A stretch of 64,000 nt of DNA from an uncultured Bacteroidales bacterium. Its GTDB lineage: Bacteria; Bacteroidota; Bacteroidia; Bacteroidales; Muribaculaceae. Made by a program: the position numbers and the translations under genes. Of the stretch, positions 1 to 8,504 are shown piece after piece. The stretch is taken from the NCBI GenBank assembly GCA_902776835.1, contig CACYRK010000002.1, positions 62,001-126,000 of the forward strand. Reading direction: 5' to 3'. Numbering within the stretch: position 1 is the first letter of the stretch; every line of letters starts with the position of its first letter. The notes under the pieces were generated by a model. It searched no databases. It worked only from the letters and a program-made list of their open reading frames with translations, and was not told the DNA's origin.

Positions 1-1329
1 CCTGGCAACATGATGCTCGACAAGCGAGGGTGGCTTCGCCTCATCGATTTCGGGGCCAGTAAACTCGTGGACTTTAGTAGCGGCGCGATGACCAGTTCGA
101 TGGCCATGGCCTACACGCCCGGCTACGCGCCTATTGAGCAGACCGAGCAGAAACTCGAGGCCATAGGTGCGCACACCGACCTCTACGCCATCGGCGCCAC
201 GCTCTATAACCTGCTCACCGGCGAACGTCCGCCGTCGACCGTCGACCTTATGAGCATGGGCGACAGCGCTTTCAACTATCCAAATAATGTGTCGCAGCCC
301 ATGCGCAAACTCGTGTCATGGCTGATGCAGGTTCACGGTGAGAACCGCCCACAAAACGTGGCCCAGGTACGCCACTTCCTTGCAATGACAACATCGGCCG
401 TACGCAGCGAAACGCCACCCCCGCCTCCACCTCCACCTTCACCAGTAATGACCGAGCCAGAGCCTCTGCCATCAGAGCAATCGAAATCAAGCAAAAAGGG
501 ACGATATATTGGCTGCGCCCTTGCCGCAGCACTGGTCGTGCTGATTGTTGCCATTTTCTCAAATCAAAACGGCCTACAAGAGGATGGAGGCGGAACTGAC
601 GCTGGTGCTCAGTCTGGGTTGGTGAAAGAGGCCGGTGCACAAACGTTTACTGCGAACGGCGTGTCGTTCGCCATGGTGGATGTCGAGGGCGGCACCTTCA
701 CCATGGGAGCGACTGCCGAACAAGGCAATGACGTGTTGGAAAACGAGTTGCCCGCTCACCAGGTGACGCTCAGCAGTTTCAGCATCGGGCAAACCGAGGT
801 CACCCAAGAACTGTGGCAAGCAGTGATGGGCAGCAACCCCAGTTGGTTCAAGGGCGACTTGCAGAGGCCAGTGGAGACGGTGAGTTGGGACGACTGTCAG
901 GAGTTCATCACGAAGTTGAACCAACTTACGGGCAAGACGTTCCGCTTGCCGACAGAGGCAGAGTGGGAGTTCGCCGCCCGCGGCGGCAACAAGAGCCATG
1001 GTTACAAATACTCTGGCAGCAACAACTTTGGCGTCGTGGCATGGTTCTTTGATAACAGTGGTTCACATACCCATGTTGTCGGCACTAAAGCCCCGAATGA
1101 GTTGGGCCTGTACGACATGAGCGGCAATGTGTTGGAGTGGTGCCAGGACTTGTATGGCAGTTACAGCATCATTTCGCAGACCGACCCCACTGGACCTTCC
1201 GAGGGCCCTGGCCGTGTGTTTCGTGGCGGTGGCTGGAACAACCCCACCGGGTTCTGCCGTGTGTCGTACCGCTACGGCGACTTCCCGTCTCTCTACCTCA
1301 ACGGCCTTGGCTTCCGCCTCGCCCTATAG
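1..1329 (+). CDS. Ser/Thr kinase with C-terminal FGE-sulfatase-like domain (kinase A, 5' partial)
   Basis: The reading frame is open from base 1, so the N-lobe is missing. It starts with Pro-Gly-Asn, the end of a kinase catalytic loop (HxDxKPGN), followed by IDFGASK (DFG), GYAPIEQ (P+1 region) and DLYAIGATLYNLLTGE. A Pro-rich linker with a run of eight prolines (bases about 415-440) leads to a membrane segment (about 505-560). The last ~225 residues form an FGE-sulfatase (SUMF1/EgtB-like) domain, with GGTFTMGA, FRLPTEAEWEFAARGG, LYDMSGNVLEWC and the terminal RGGGW...GFRLAL. In formylglycine-generating enzymes the RGGSW region carries a Cys pair; here only one Cys (GFCRVSYR) is visible, so that activity is doubtful. 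The domain may bind or sense instead, probably outside the cytoplasm. Family assignment is firm; function is inferred. Confidence 0.9.
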   Translation, partial: PGNMMLDKRGWLRLIDFGASKLVDFSSGAMTSSMAMAYTPGYAPIEQTEQKLEAIGAHTDLYAIGATLYNLLTGERPPSTVDLMSMGDSAFNYPNNVSQPMRKLVSWLMQVHGENRPQNVAQVRHFLAMTTSAVRSETPPPPPPPPSPVMTEPEPLPSEQSKSSKKGRYIGCALAAALVVLIVAIFSNQNGLQEDGGGTDAGAQSGLVKEAGAQTFTANGVSFAMVDVEGGTFTMGATAEQGNDVLENELPAHQVTLSSFSIGQTEVTQELWQAVMGSNPSWFKGDLQRPVETVSWDDCQEFITKLNQLTGKTFRLPTEAEWEFAARGGNKSHGYKYSGSNNFGVVAWFFDNSGSHTHVVGTKAPNELGLYDMSGNVLEWCQDLYGSYSIISQTDPTGPSEGPGRVFRGGGWNNPTGFCRVSYRYGDFPSLYLNGLGFRLAL

Positions 1330-1444
1330 TTCACTTCCTTGAAACTAAAAAATACTTGAGTTTTAGTGGGCAATGTGCGCCCGCCTCTGCGGGAGCAAGC
1401 ACATAGATTAATATCACGGAAGCCCGTTAGGCCCGTGCAAGGTT

Positions 1445-1471
1445 GTAGGGACGCGCCTGGCGCGTCCCTAC
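1445..1471. repeat. Perfect 13-bp palindrome with 1-base centre
   Basis: GTAGGGACGCGCC is followed by one base and then its exact reverse complement. It lies in the 295-base gap between kinase A and the LytTR gene, with a partial echo (CCCTACATC) just after it. A second small hairpin (CCCGC, CTCT, GCGGG) lies near 1380-1393. There is no U-tract directly after the palindrome. It resembles a dispersed REP-like element more than a terminator. Confidence 0.7.
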
Positions 1472-1521
1472 ATCATCCCTACATCAAAATCGTAATTAAT
1501 TGTTTTTTTTTGTCATTTTTT

Positions 1522-1552
1522 TTCGGTTTTTGGAAAATTATTGCTAAATTTG
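1522..1552 (+). promoter_or_regulatory. Bacteroidetes-type promoter for the LytTR gene
   Basis: TTCG at 1522-1525 (consensus TTTG) is separated by 19 bases from TAAATTTG at 1545-1552, an exact match to the -7 element TAnnTTTG. The start codon is about 70 bases downstream. Confidence 0.6.
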
Positions 1553-1624
1553 TAACCTATAAAATGTGCGCACGCGTGTACACCCTCCCGTGCGTATCAT
1601 AATTGTTACGCTAACACGTTGATA

Positions 1625-2002
1625 ATGAATAACAGCGAAAAGAATATTGTTATTTTTAACTCTCGCGATTTGCTCTTGCGCATCGATATTGACAAGATTG
1701 TCTATTTCGAGGCCGATGGCAATTACACCAACATCGTTACGGTAAACAAGTTGCCCGGAGCAGCCGTGGGCATGAACCTGGGCAAGGTGGAGGCATTCAT
1801 GGCCGAGCAACTCGGCTCTGACGCCTCGCAGTTCCTGCGACTGGGCAAGCGATTCATCATCAACCTCGATTATGTGTATCAAATCAACGTGCAGCGACAA
1901 TTTATCGTGCTCAGCGACTATGACCACTTTGCTTACAAGGTGGGTGTGTCGAAAGACGCGCTGAAAAAGTTGAAACAAATCATGGTCAGCGCACGACGCT
2001 AA
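1625..2002 (+). CDS. LytTR-type DNA-binding protein
   Basis: This is a 125-residue protein made of little more than a LytTR domain. Visible family features are the N-terminal DIDKIVYFEADGNYTNI strand-turn motif, FLRLGKRFIINLDYVYQI in the middle and a basic C-terminus. No receiver or membrane domain is present, so it is a stand-alone DNA binder. I take ATG at 1625 as start; a TTG two codons upstream is possible. It sits between kinase A and an FHA protein and has its own promoter. A plausible but unproven role is transcriptional output or regulation of the signalling island. LytTR proteins usually bind promoter direct repeats; I did not find an obvious pair here. Confidence 0.85.
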   Translation: MNNSEKNIVIFNSRDLLLRIDIDKIVYFEADGNYTNIVTVNKLPGAAVGMNLGKVEAFMAEQLGSDASQFLRLGKRFIINLDYVYQINVQRQFIVLSDYDHFAYKVGVSKDALKKLKQIMVSARR

Positions 2003-2039
2003 CTAACCGAATTAATAAAAACTAATACAAAATATTATT

Positions 2040-2753
2040 ATGGAAGTCATAATAGGACGTAAAGATGGAACCAATCAACTCAGTCTCAAAGTAGGCAACA
2101 AAGTAAGTATCAAGGGACCACAACAGAGTGTTAACGACGGTGTGAGCCGCGAAAACCATTGCAAACTCACCGTCAACGACGATGGCACGTTCACCATCGA
2201 GAATCTTAAACCACAAAACCAGACTCTGGTGAATGGCCTGCCCATTGCCAGCAAGCGCATCACACCCAACGATGTGGTGGAACTGGGCTGGAAACGTTAC
2301 CGTCTCGACTGGAACCTCGTGTTTGAGGTTATACCTAAGATGGTCAACATTAGCCACTTGAGGCTGGTAAAACAGCGCTACGACGAGGAGACGCAGAAAC
2401 TCACCGTGAAGCAAGGCCGCGCCAACGCCCTGCGCAGCATCACCAGTGTGCTCTCGATGGGTGCCATCGCCTTAGGTATCTTTGGCGTTGCCAACAATAG
2501 TGGTTCAGACGGTGGTTTCGACATACGCATAGTGCTCTATGCTCTTGCTATCTTGCTTACTGTGGGATTCACCATCAAATCGTTTATCGACGCCAGCAAG
2601 TTGCCCCAGCAGCGCAAGGACTTGCAGGACTGGTTTACACGCAATTACACCTGCCCCAACTGCGGCAAGTTTATGGGCAACCAGGACTATGACCACGGCG
2701 TGAGCCTGATGGAATGCTGCCCGGCATGCAAGGCGAAGTTTATCAAGGGGTAG
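2040..2753 (+). CDS. FHA-domain membrane protein with C-terminal zinc ribbon
   Basis: The N-terminal ~95 residues look like an FHA domain, which binds phosphothreonine: IIGRKDG near the start, VSRENHCKL (the SRxH signature) and VNGLPI-ITPNDVVELG toward the end. Two hydrophobic segments follow (about residues 140-152 and 168-185). The C-terminus has a CPNCGKF ... CCPACKAKF zinc ribbon. Both FHA and zinc ribbon should be cytoplasmic if the two segments form a hairpin. It lies 37 bases after the LytTR gene and is likely co-transcribed. Being an FHA reader beside several kinases, it is a natural phosphopeptide-binding partner, but that pairing is inferred from position only. Confidence 0.82.
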   Translation: MEVIIGRKDGTNQLSLKVGNKVSIKGPQQSVNDGVSRENHCKLTVNDDGTFTIENLKPQNQTLVNGLPIASKRITPNDVVELGWKRYRLDWNLVFEVIPKMVNISHLRLVKQRYDEETQKLTVKQGRANALRSITSVLSMGAIALGIFGVANNSGSDGGFDIRIVLYALAILLTVGFTIKSFIDASKLPQQRKDLQDWFTRNYTCPNCGKFMGNQDYDHGVSLMECCPACKAKFIKG

Positions 2754-2839
2754 GGGAAAAACGCCCGAAATGCTTCGGCGACCGAAACCGCGCATTTCGT
2801 ACAGAATCCCCCTCACTTGGTGGAGAATGAGTTTAAAAA

Positions 2840-2872
2840 TTTGGAGAGCGGTGTTTCGCGATTGTAATTTTG
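2840..2872 (+). promoter_or_regulatory. Possible Bacteroidetes-type promoter
   Basis: TTTG at 2840-2843 and TAATTTTG at 2865-2872 are 21 bases apart, two more than the usual 19. They lie 45 bases before the start of the acidic membrane protein gene. An 8-bp inverted repeat (CGAAATGC / GCATTTCG) lies upstream near 2774-2809. Confidence 0.45.
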
Positions 2873-2916
2873 TAATGTCAAAATCAACGAAACATTAACT
2901 CTTAAAACATACAACA

Positions 2917-3909
2917 ATGAACGAATCAACAATCTACAACAGCAACGCAATGGGCGCTTATGCTCAAGGTGAAGAAACGGTGTTAACCAACAACGACGGT
3001 CAAATGATCGAGGAGCCCCGTCAGTCGAAGAGCATCCTCAAGCCCGTCATGATTGGCGGCACCGCCGGCCTGCTGGTGGCCGGTGCTTCGGTGTTGGCAT
3101 TCAACGCCTATGCTGGTGAGAACAACGATGGCGACATCCTCGACGAAATGCCCGAGGGCATCCAGATGGCTCACGGCGTGACCGACGACATGTCGTTCGA
3201 CGAGGCATTTGCCGCCGCCCGCGAAGAGGTGGGTCCCGGTGGCGTGTTTGAGTGGCACGGCAACGTCTACAACACCTATCTCAACTCGGAGTGGGACGCC
3301 ATGACTCCCGAGGAGCAAAGCGACTATGCACAACTCGTTGAGCCGCTGACTCGCGACAGCGACTACAGCACCACGGCTCACCACAGCAGCCACCACCACG
3401 ACAACGACGACGCAGTGGTGGTCAACGTTACCGTTGAGGATAATGGCCGCGACGAGGCTCCCGCAGCACGCAACACTGTGGAGAACAACGATGCCAACAA
3501 CGCCAGCAATGTCAATGCCATTGCACAAAACAATGTGGTCGACGACGACGACGTCTCTGACGTGCACTTCGTGACCTCGACCGAGGTCGACGGCTCGCCA
3601 GTCGACGTGTATGGCGCCACGGTGCACGGCCACGATGCTTACATCCTGGATGTGGAGCAGGACGGCGACCCCGACATCGCCATGATCGACCTGAACGACG
3701 ACCGCGAGTTTACCGAGGGCGAGGTGCTCGACATGCACACCGGCGAACTCGTCAGCATGGGCGATGAAGAAGAAGTTATTGAGGACTACGTCGACGACAT
3801 CAGCGAGGACGACATGATTGCCGACGACACCGTTATGGACGACGGCATGGACGACTACGCCGATAACAATGCCGATATCGTTGACGACTTCGATCCGGGC
3901 ATGGTATAA
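2917..3909 (+). CDS. Acidic single-pass membrane protein, unknown function
   Basis: This 330-residue protein has no domain I recognise. A short N-terminal segment (about 40 residues, with RQSKSILKP just before the membrane) is followed by one hydrophobic helix (about residues 44-66). The remainder is very acidic, with Asp-rich runs (VVDDDDVSDV; a C-terminus full of DD pairs) and a His-rich patch (HHSSHHHDNDD) near residue 155. The orientation suggests an exposed acidic domain outside the cytoplasm, possibly binding divalent cations; this is inference from composition. Its plan, short cytoplasmic part, TM and low-complexity tail, matches its kinase and phosphatase neighbours. It may be an island component or a substrate. 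Confidence 0.7.
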   Translation: MNESTIYNSNAMGAYAQGEETVLTNNDGQMIEEPRQSKSILKPVMIGGTAGLLVAGASVLAFNAYAGENNDGDILDEMPEGIQMAHGVTDDMSFDEAFAAAREEVGPGGVFEWHGNVYNTYLNSEWDAMTPEEQSDYAQLVEPLTRDSDYSTTAHHSSHHHDNDDAVVVNVTVEDNGRDEAPAARNTVENNDANNASNVNAIAQNNVVDDDDVSDVHFVTSTEVDGSPVDVYGATVHGHDAYILDVEQDGDPDIAMIDLNDDREFTEGEVLDMHTGELVSMGDEEEVIEDYVDDISEDDMIADDTVMDDGMDDYADNNADIVDDFDPGMV

Positions 3910-3967
3910 TCGCAACTATGCACAACGGCTTATGCAAATAAAATATTCAACATAATCACGACTCAAA

Positions 3968-4018
3968 GTGCATGAGTATAGGCTTGTCCCAGCAAGGGCA
4001 GGCCCATACTCATAGCAC
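3968..4018 (+). promoter_or_regulatory. Long imperfect hairpin before the zinc-ribbon/FHA gene
   Basis: GTGCATGAGTAT on the left pairs with ATACTCATAGCAC on the right (one bulged A). Inside, GGCTTGTCCC pairs with GGGCAGGCC through G-U wobbles and one mismatch, leaving a 5-base loop. The hairpin ends 17 bases before the first ATG of the next gene. It has no clean U-tract, so a leader structure is as likely as a terminator. Confidence 0.55.
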
Positions 4019-4034
4019 CGAGTCGGCATTTTAA

Positions 4035-4721
4035 ATGATTTACACTATGGAGATTAAACGAATAAAGTGCCCCAATTGCGGAGCAGTACTCGATGTTAAG
4101 AACTCTAAGAACGAGGCAGTAAAAATAATTAAGTGCCCCAACCCGCAGTGCGGTGTGCAGATGCGTGTGCCCTTTGGAAACGCTCCGAAGGCCGCTCCGG
4201 CTGCCCCCGCAAAGAAACCGGCGATGCCATCTCCTGGTGAGACACAATATGGCCCCATGGCAGGCCCTATGGCATCGCCCCAACCACGCCCCGCGGCTCA
4301 GCAGCCACGCCCGGCAGCGCCTAAGGCCAAGCAACCGGCTACTGCCGGCGAGACAGTGTACGGACCAATGAATGGCCCCGCCGCACCGGCTCCTCAGGCC
4401 GGACCCAGACCGCCTCGCATGGCATGCCTGCAATTCAACGGACAAAACTATCCGCTGCACATCGGCACTAACACCATTGGACGTGCCGCAAACACCTCGC
4501 GCGCCACGGTGCAAATCCGCACCACCGACATGTTTATGAGCCGCCTGCACTCAATGATCATCATTTCGCCCGACGGCAACCAGGCCCTGCTCAGCAACGG
4601 TGAAAACAAAAACGAGATTCGGGTCAACGACCGCCTGCTGCTGCCCGGCGACCAAATCGTGCTGCAGCATGGCGACCGAATCAAGATGGGTGACACAATT
4701 GTCAACTTCATCTTCTCATAA
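4035..4721 (+). CDS. Zinc-ribbon plus FHA-domain protein
   Basis: This soluble protein has about 228 residues. An N-terminal zinc ribbon (IKCPNCGAVLDV ... KCPNPQCGVQM) is followed by a Pro/Ala-rich linker with two copies of a GE(T/V)xYGPM motif (residues about 73 and 112). A C-terminal FHA-like domain contains NTIGRAANTSRATVQI, MSRLHSMIII (the SRxH motif), NGENKNEIRVNDRLLLPGDQIVLQHGDRIKMG. The Thr in the repeated motifs could be phospho-acceptors, as in other kinase-FHA relays; that is speculation. There is no membrane segment. The start may instead be ATG at 4047. It lies just upstream of the PP2C gene and is probably cytoplasmic. A scaffold or reader role fits. Confidence 0.82.
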   Translation: MIYTMEIKRIKCPNCGAVLDVKNSKNEAVKIIKCPNPQCGVQMRVPFGNAPKAAPAAPAKKPAMPSPGETQYGPMAGPMASPQPRPAAQQPRPAAPKAKQPATAGETVYGPMNGPAAPAPQAGPRPPRMACLQFNGQNYPLHIGTNTIGRAANTSRATVQIRTTDMFMSRLHSMIIISPDGNQALLSNGENKNEIRVNDRLLLPGDQIVLQHGDRIKMGDTIVNFIFS

Positions 4722-4780
4722 TCAACGCGATAATTCACACACCATATTAAATAATTAAAATAGATTGAAATTTTTTAGTT

Positions 4781-6775
4781 ATGAAAATCAAGATATTACA
4801 ACCACAGGCCATTCATGAACTCGGACAACGCGGCAACCAGGAAGACTCGATCTATCCCGTGCTGGGTGCTGCAACGACCGACGATTGCCTCTTTGTGCTC
4901 TGCGACGGCATGGGCGGCCACTCCAAGGGTGAGGTTGCCAGCGGCACCGTGTGCGAGGCCATCGGGCATTATTTCAGAGAGAACGTCAATCCGGGCGACG
5001 TGATGCGCGACGAGAGTTTCAGCAAAGCCCTCGAGTACGCTTACCGTCAACTCGACATCAAGGACGACAACTCGTCGAAAAAGATGGGCACCACGCTCAC
5101 CTTCCTCTATTTCCATCGCGGCGGATGCACCGCAGCGCACATCGGCGACAGCCGCGTGTACCACTTGCGTCCCGCTACCGACACCATCCTCTACAAGTCG
5201 CGCGACCACTCGCTGGTCTACGAACTGTATCAGGCCGGTGAAATCTCCTTCGACGACATGAAGACGCATCCACAGAAGAATGTCATCACTCGCGCCATGC
5301 AACCCGGCGAGGAAGCACGCGTGAAGCCCGACATCGTGCACATCACCGACATCAAGCCCGACGACTACTTCTACATCTGCTCCGACGGCATGCTCGAGGA
5401 GATGGAGGATGATGAACTGCTGTCGATCCTCAACAATAACGAGAGCGACGAGGAGAAGCGCCAGCAACTTATCGAGGCTACCAAGAACAATAAAGACAAT
5501 CATTCGGCTTACCTGATCCACATCGCTGAGGTAGTGGGTGAGATGAGCGACAGCCGCCTGCTTAACGACGAGCAGACCAGCCACTGGAACGCCGTCAATA
5601 TCCGTCCCATCGCCAACGATGTGCAATTGGTGATTAACGACGTCCCCTTTTCCGAGGCCAACAAACTCGCCGACTCCGAAGCGACGCAGCCCATGCCCAA
5701 CCAGCAGAAGCCTCAGCAGCCTGCTTCCGGCGCTCCCCAGGGTGCTCCCCAAGGGCCTCGTCCCCAGCAGGCTCCCCAAGGGCCGCCGCCCCATCGTCCC
5801 CAGGGAGCCCAGCAGCCCCCGCAAGGTGGTCCCCGTCCTCAAGGACCTCAGCAGGCTCCCCAAGGGCCGCGTCCCCAAGGACCCCAGCAGCCCCCGCAAG
5901 GCGGGCCCCGTCCCCAAGGACCTCAGCAGCCCCCGCAAGGGCAGCGTCCTCAAGGACCTCAGCAGCCTCCACAAGGCGGGCCGCGTCCCCAAGGGCCTCA
6001 GCAGCCTCAACAAGGGCCGCGTCCTCAAGGACCTCAGCAGCCTCCCCAAGGCGGGCCGCGTCCTCAAGGACCTCAGCAGCCTCAACAAGGGCGACGCCCC
6101 CAAGGGCCTCAGCAGCCCCCACAAGGGCCACAGCAACCCGGTAAGCCAGCCGGAGCAGTTGCTCCGCAAGGTCAGCCAATGGTGCAAAAAGGTGCTGAAG
6201 GACCTGTAAAGCCCGCTGCCGTGCCGCCAGCCGCCGTGCCGCCCGCTGCTAAGGCCGAGCCGGAAAAGAAGAGTTCGCCAATGCGCCTAGTGCTTATCCT
6301 GGTGTTGGCCGCTCTGCTCGCCGCAGCCGGATATATGGGCTATAAATATTGGCAAGAGAGTCAGGACGCAAAGCAGGCCAAGGAGGATACCGAGAATATC
6401 CAACTGCCGCAACGTGACAATGACGAAGAATCCACTTCGTCGTCCTCGTCGTCGACTCCCACTCAGCAACGCGTGGTGGTGAAAGAGCAACAGCAATCAC
6501 AACCGCAGGCCCAGCCGCAGGCTCGCCCCGCCCAGCAGTCGCAAGCTCGCCCCGCCCAGTCACAGCAAAATCGCTCTGCAACTACACGTAAGGAAGCAGG
6601 TAAGGGCAACCCCAGTCGTGAGAGTGATGCGCAAAGTGCAGCAAACAAAGTTCAACAGAACCAACAAGAAAAAGCTAAAAAAGATAATACTCCTCAACCA
6701 AAACTCGATACACCTAATGATAAACAAGGTCAACAAGGTCAACAAGGAGGAGGACGTCAAAGGCGAACTTTATAA
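4781..6775 (+). CDS. PP2C-family Ser/Thr phosphatase with membrane anchor
   Basis: Residues 1-250 are a complete PP2C domain: RGNQEDS, FVLCDGMGGHS, MGTTLTF, HIGDSRVYHL, YICSDGMLEEM and DNHSAYLI cover the metal-binding motifs. It should remove phosphates placed by the neighbouring kinases. Residues about 307-450 are a repetitive PQGPQQPPQG region, and one membrane helix lies at about 502-521. The C-terminal tail is Ser/Gln-rich and then basic. From the TM on, about 70 residues match kinase B (61 of 70 identical by my count), so phosphatase and kinase share an anchor. Topology: catalytic domain inside, tail outside. This is the only intact phosphatase in the island. Confidence 0.93.
   Translation: MKIKILQPQAIHELGQRGNQEDSIYPVLGAATTDDCLFVLCDGMGGHSKGEVASGTVCEAIGHYFRENVNPGDVMRDESFSKALEYAYRQLDIKDDNSSKKMGTTLTFLYFHRGGCTAAHIGDSRVYHLRPATDTILYKSRDHSLVYELYQAGEISFDDMKTHPQKNVITRAMQPGEEARVKPDIVHITDIKPDDYFYICSDGMLEEMEDDELLSILNNNESDEEKRQQLIEATKNNKDNHSAYLIHIAEVVGEMSDSRLLNDEQTSHWNAVNIRPIANDVQLVINDVPFSEANKLADSEATQPMPNQQKPQQPASGAPQGAPQGPRPQQAPQGPPPHRPQGAQQPPQGGPRPQGPQQAPQGPRPQGPQQPPQGGPRPQGPQQPPQGQRPQGPQQPPQGGPRPQGPQQPQQGPRPQGPQQPPQGGPRPQGPQQPQQGRRPQGPQQPPQGPQQPGKPAGAVAPQGQPMVQKGAEGPVKPAAVPPAAVPPAAKAEPEKKSSPMRLVLILVLAALLAAAGYMGYKYWQESQDAKQAKEDTENIQLPQRDNDEESTSSSSSSTPTQQRVVVKEQQQSQPQAQPQARPAQQSQARPAQSQQNRSATTRKEAGKGNPSRESDAQSAANKVQQNQQEKAKKDNTPQPKLDTPNDKQGQQGQQGGGRQRRTL
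5730..6130 (+). repeat. In-frame PQG/QQP coding repeat in the phosphatase linker
   Basis: About 400 bases of near-identical units encode variants of PQGPQQPPQGGPR. The units keep frame and differ mainly at third positions, so copy number could change by recombination without a frameshift. Confidence 0.8.
6299..6508 (+). repeat. Shared membrane-anchor module, copy 1 (phosphatase)
   Basis: These 210 bases are nearly identical, without gaps, to 9815-10024 in kinase B. They encode the TM core AALLAAAGYMGYKYWQ and the Ser-run tail STPTQQRVVVKEQQQSQPQ. DNA conservation extends to silent sites, showing recent duplication or gene conversion. Confidence 0.9.
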
Positions 6776-6855
6776 TTTTTGTGTTCTTAAGTTGTTTCAA
6801 ACATTAGTTGTTCACAAGCTATTCAAAGTTATTTAATCATTTAAATAATTGGGTT

Positions 6856-8460
6856 ATGAATAAGTTATCAAAAATTGCAGTATTATTTCTTTCTATTGTA
6901 GCATCTGCTTGTATTTTCTTCGCTTTTGCTGACGATGAAGTTAGCAAGGCAATTGATGTTGCTACCAATGAAATGAACTATGACAAGCTCTACGATAAAG
7001 CCTTAGAGTATTACGACATTGGCGATTTAAACAACGCCTTGCTCGTGTTTGAACAAGCTTACAATCTTGATAAGACTATAACAGATGCGCCATATATGAT
7101 TGGCCTCTGTTATTTCAAAGCAAATAAGTTTGACAAGGCAATGGAGTGGTTCAAATATGCTGCTAATCGCGGTGATGCCGACTCTAATTACTATCTGGGT
7201 CTTTGCTATGAAGAAGGCAAAGGCGTGGAGGTTAATAATAATATGGCATTGATGTACTACGAAAAAGCTGCTGGGTCAAACAAAAAGGCTGCACAGCGTG
7301 CTGAGGTGCTCAGGAATGCCAGCAAAAGTTCTGGACGCGCAGCCCTTGAGCGCGAAACCGAAAGAAATATCGCTGACGGTTCTGTGCAAGAAGTGGCAGC
7401 CATGCGTGAAGCTTTGGCTAATAGGAAGCGAATCGAGGAGCAGAATGCAATGATCAACGGCACTCTAATCCAAACAACTACTCAGCCTGAGAATGCCGAC
7501 CCTAATATTCGCGCAGCCGAGGCTTACATGAAGCAGAACAACTTCTCGGCCGCGATTAGAGAGTATGAGAAAGCCGCCAATAACGGTAGTATTGAGGCAA
7601 TGCTTATCCTTGGCGATATGTATCGCGACGGATGTGGCGTCAATGTCGAGGACTTCAAGAAAGCCGGTGAGTGGTACAGCATGGCTCTTAACAAAGACTG
7701 TAGCGATGCCGCCATCCGACTCGGCGACCTCGAGAAGAAGAAGGGCAGCGAAAAGAAGGCTTGGGAGTGGTATGAAAATGCCGCCAAGATTGGCAATGCC
7801 GAAGGACAGGCACTGATGGCACAAAAGGCTTTCGAGGCGGCGCAAAAAGCAAACTATGGCTCTGATGAGCGCGAAAACAGGATGAAAGAGGTCAACGACT
7901 GGCTCGCAAAAGCCCTCGCTACCGCCCCCGATAACCAGCGCGCAAACTACTACCAGGGTCGCATACTCTATGAGGATTTTGAATATGAAAAGGCTATCAC
8001 TCACTTTAAGAAGTCGACCTTTATGGCCGATGATGCCATTTCTCACGAGGCCAACTATTTTGCCGGCCTGTGCAATGAGCAGTTAAACAACTTTGGCGAT
8101 GCATATACATTCCTTACTGCTGCCACAAATGCCAAATATGCCCCCGCTATAGGTGCTATGGCGCGCTGCTACTACGAGGGCAATGGTGTGGTCAACTTTG
8201 AAAAGAATGAGACGATGGCCAAGAAATATGCCGCCGAAGCATCGCAACTTGGTGACCCGGAGGGCCTGTATTACAACAGCAAACTCAACAGTGGCAAGTT
8301 AGCCGAAAAATATCTTAAAGCGTCGGCCGAAGCCGGTTATGCCCAGGCACAATTTGAAATGGGGTTGAAGGAGAGCAGTGTTGTCGAGTCACAAAAGTGG
8401 TTCCACAAGGCTGCCGCCCAAGGCCACAAAGGAGCACAAGATAGACTCTCGAGCATGTAA
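6856..8460 (+). CDS. Exported Sel1/TPR-repeat protein (Sel1-A)
   Basis: This 534-residue protein begins with a signal peptide (Lys-containing start, hydrophobic core, FAFA-DDE cleavage-like site). Two clusters of Sel1-like repeats follow: ALVFEQAYNL, GLCYFKANKFDKAMEWFKYAANRGDADSNYYLGLCYEEGKG-type units, then AIREYEKAANNG, LGDMYRDGCGVN, and a C-terminal set ending at KAAAQGHKGAQDRL. I use ATG 6856 because it begins the signal peptide; 16 upstream in-frame codons are unlikely. Base composition is more AT-rich than in the flanking genes. It is a close paralogue of the protein at 10341-11948. Sel1 repeats bind proteins; the partner is probably an exported part of a neighbouring kinase or the phosphatase (inference). 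Confidence 0.87.
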   Translation: MNKLSKIAVLFLSIVASACIFFAFADDEVSKAIDVATNEMNYDKLYDKALEYYDIGDLNNALLVFEQAYNLDKTITDAPYMIGLCYFKANKFDKAMEWFKYAANRGDADSNYYLGLCYEEGKGVEVNNNMALMYYEKAAGSNKKAAQRAEVLRNASKSSGRAALERETERNIADGSVQEVAAMREALANRKRIEEQNAMINGTLIQTTTQPENADPNIRAAEAYMKQNNFSAAIREYEKAANNGSIEAMLILGDMYRDGCGVNVEDFKKAGEWYSMALNKDCSDAAIRLGDLEKKKGSEKKAWEWYENAAKIGNAEGQALMAQKAFEAAQKANYGSDERENRMKEVNDWLAKALATAPDNQRANYYQGRILYEDFEYEKAITHFKKSTFMADDAISHEANYFAGLCNEQLNNFGDAYTFLTAATNAKYAPAIGAMARCYYEGNGVVNFEKNETMAKKYAAEASQLGDPEGLYYNSKLNSGKLAEKYLKASAEAGYAQAQFEMGLKESSVVESQKWFHKAAAQGHKGAQDRLSSM

Positions 8461-8504
8461 AAATCTATTTGAGCAGGACATCGTATTTCGTGTCTGCGCA
8501 AATA

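Noticed and set aside
4014..4032. GCACCGAGTCGG followed by CATTTT resembles the 3' end of a Cas9 tracrRNA
   Set aside because: Only 12 bases agree, the usual closing stem is broken (CAT for TGC), and there is no cas gene, repeat or spacer anywhere in the window. The bases belong to the hairpin tail before the FHA gene.
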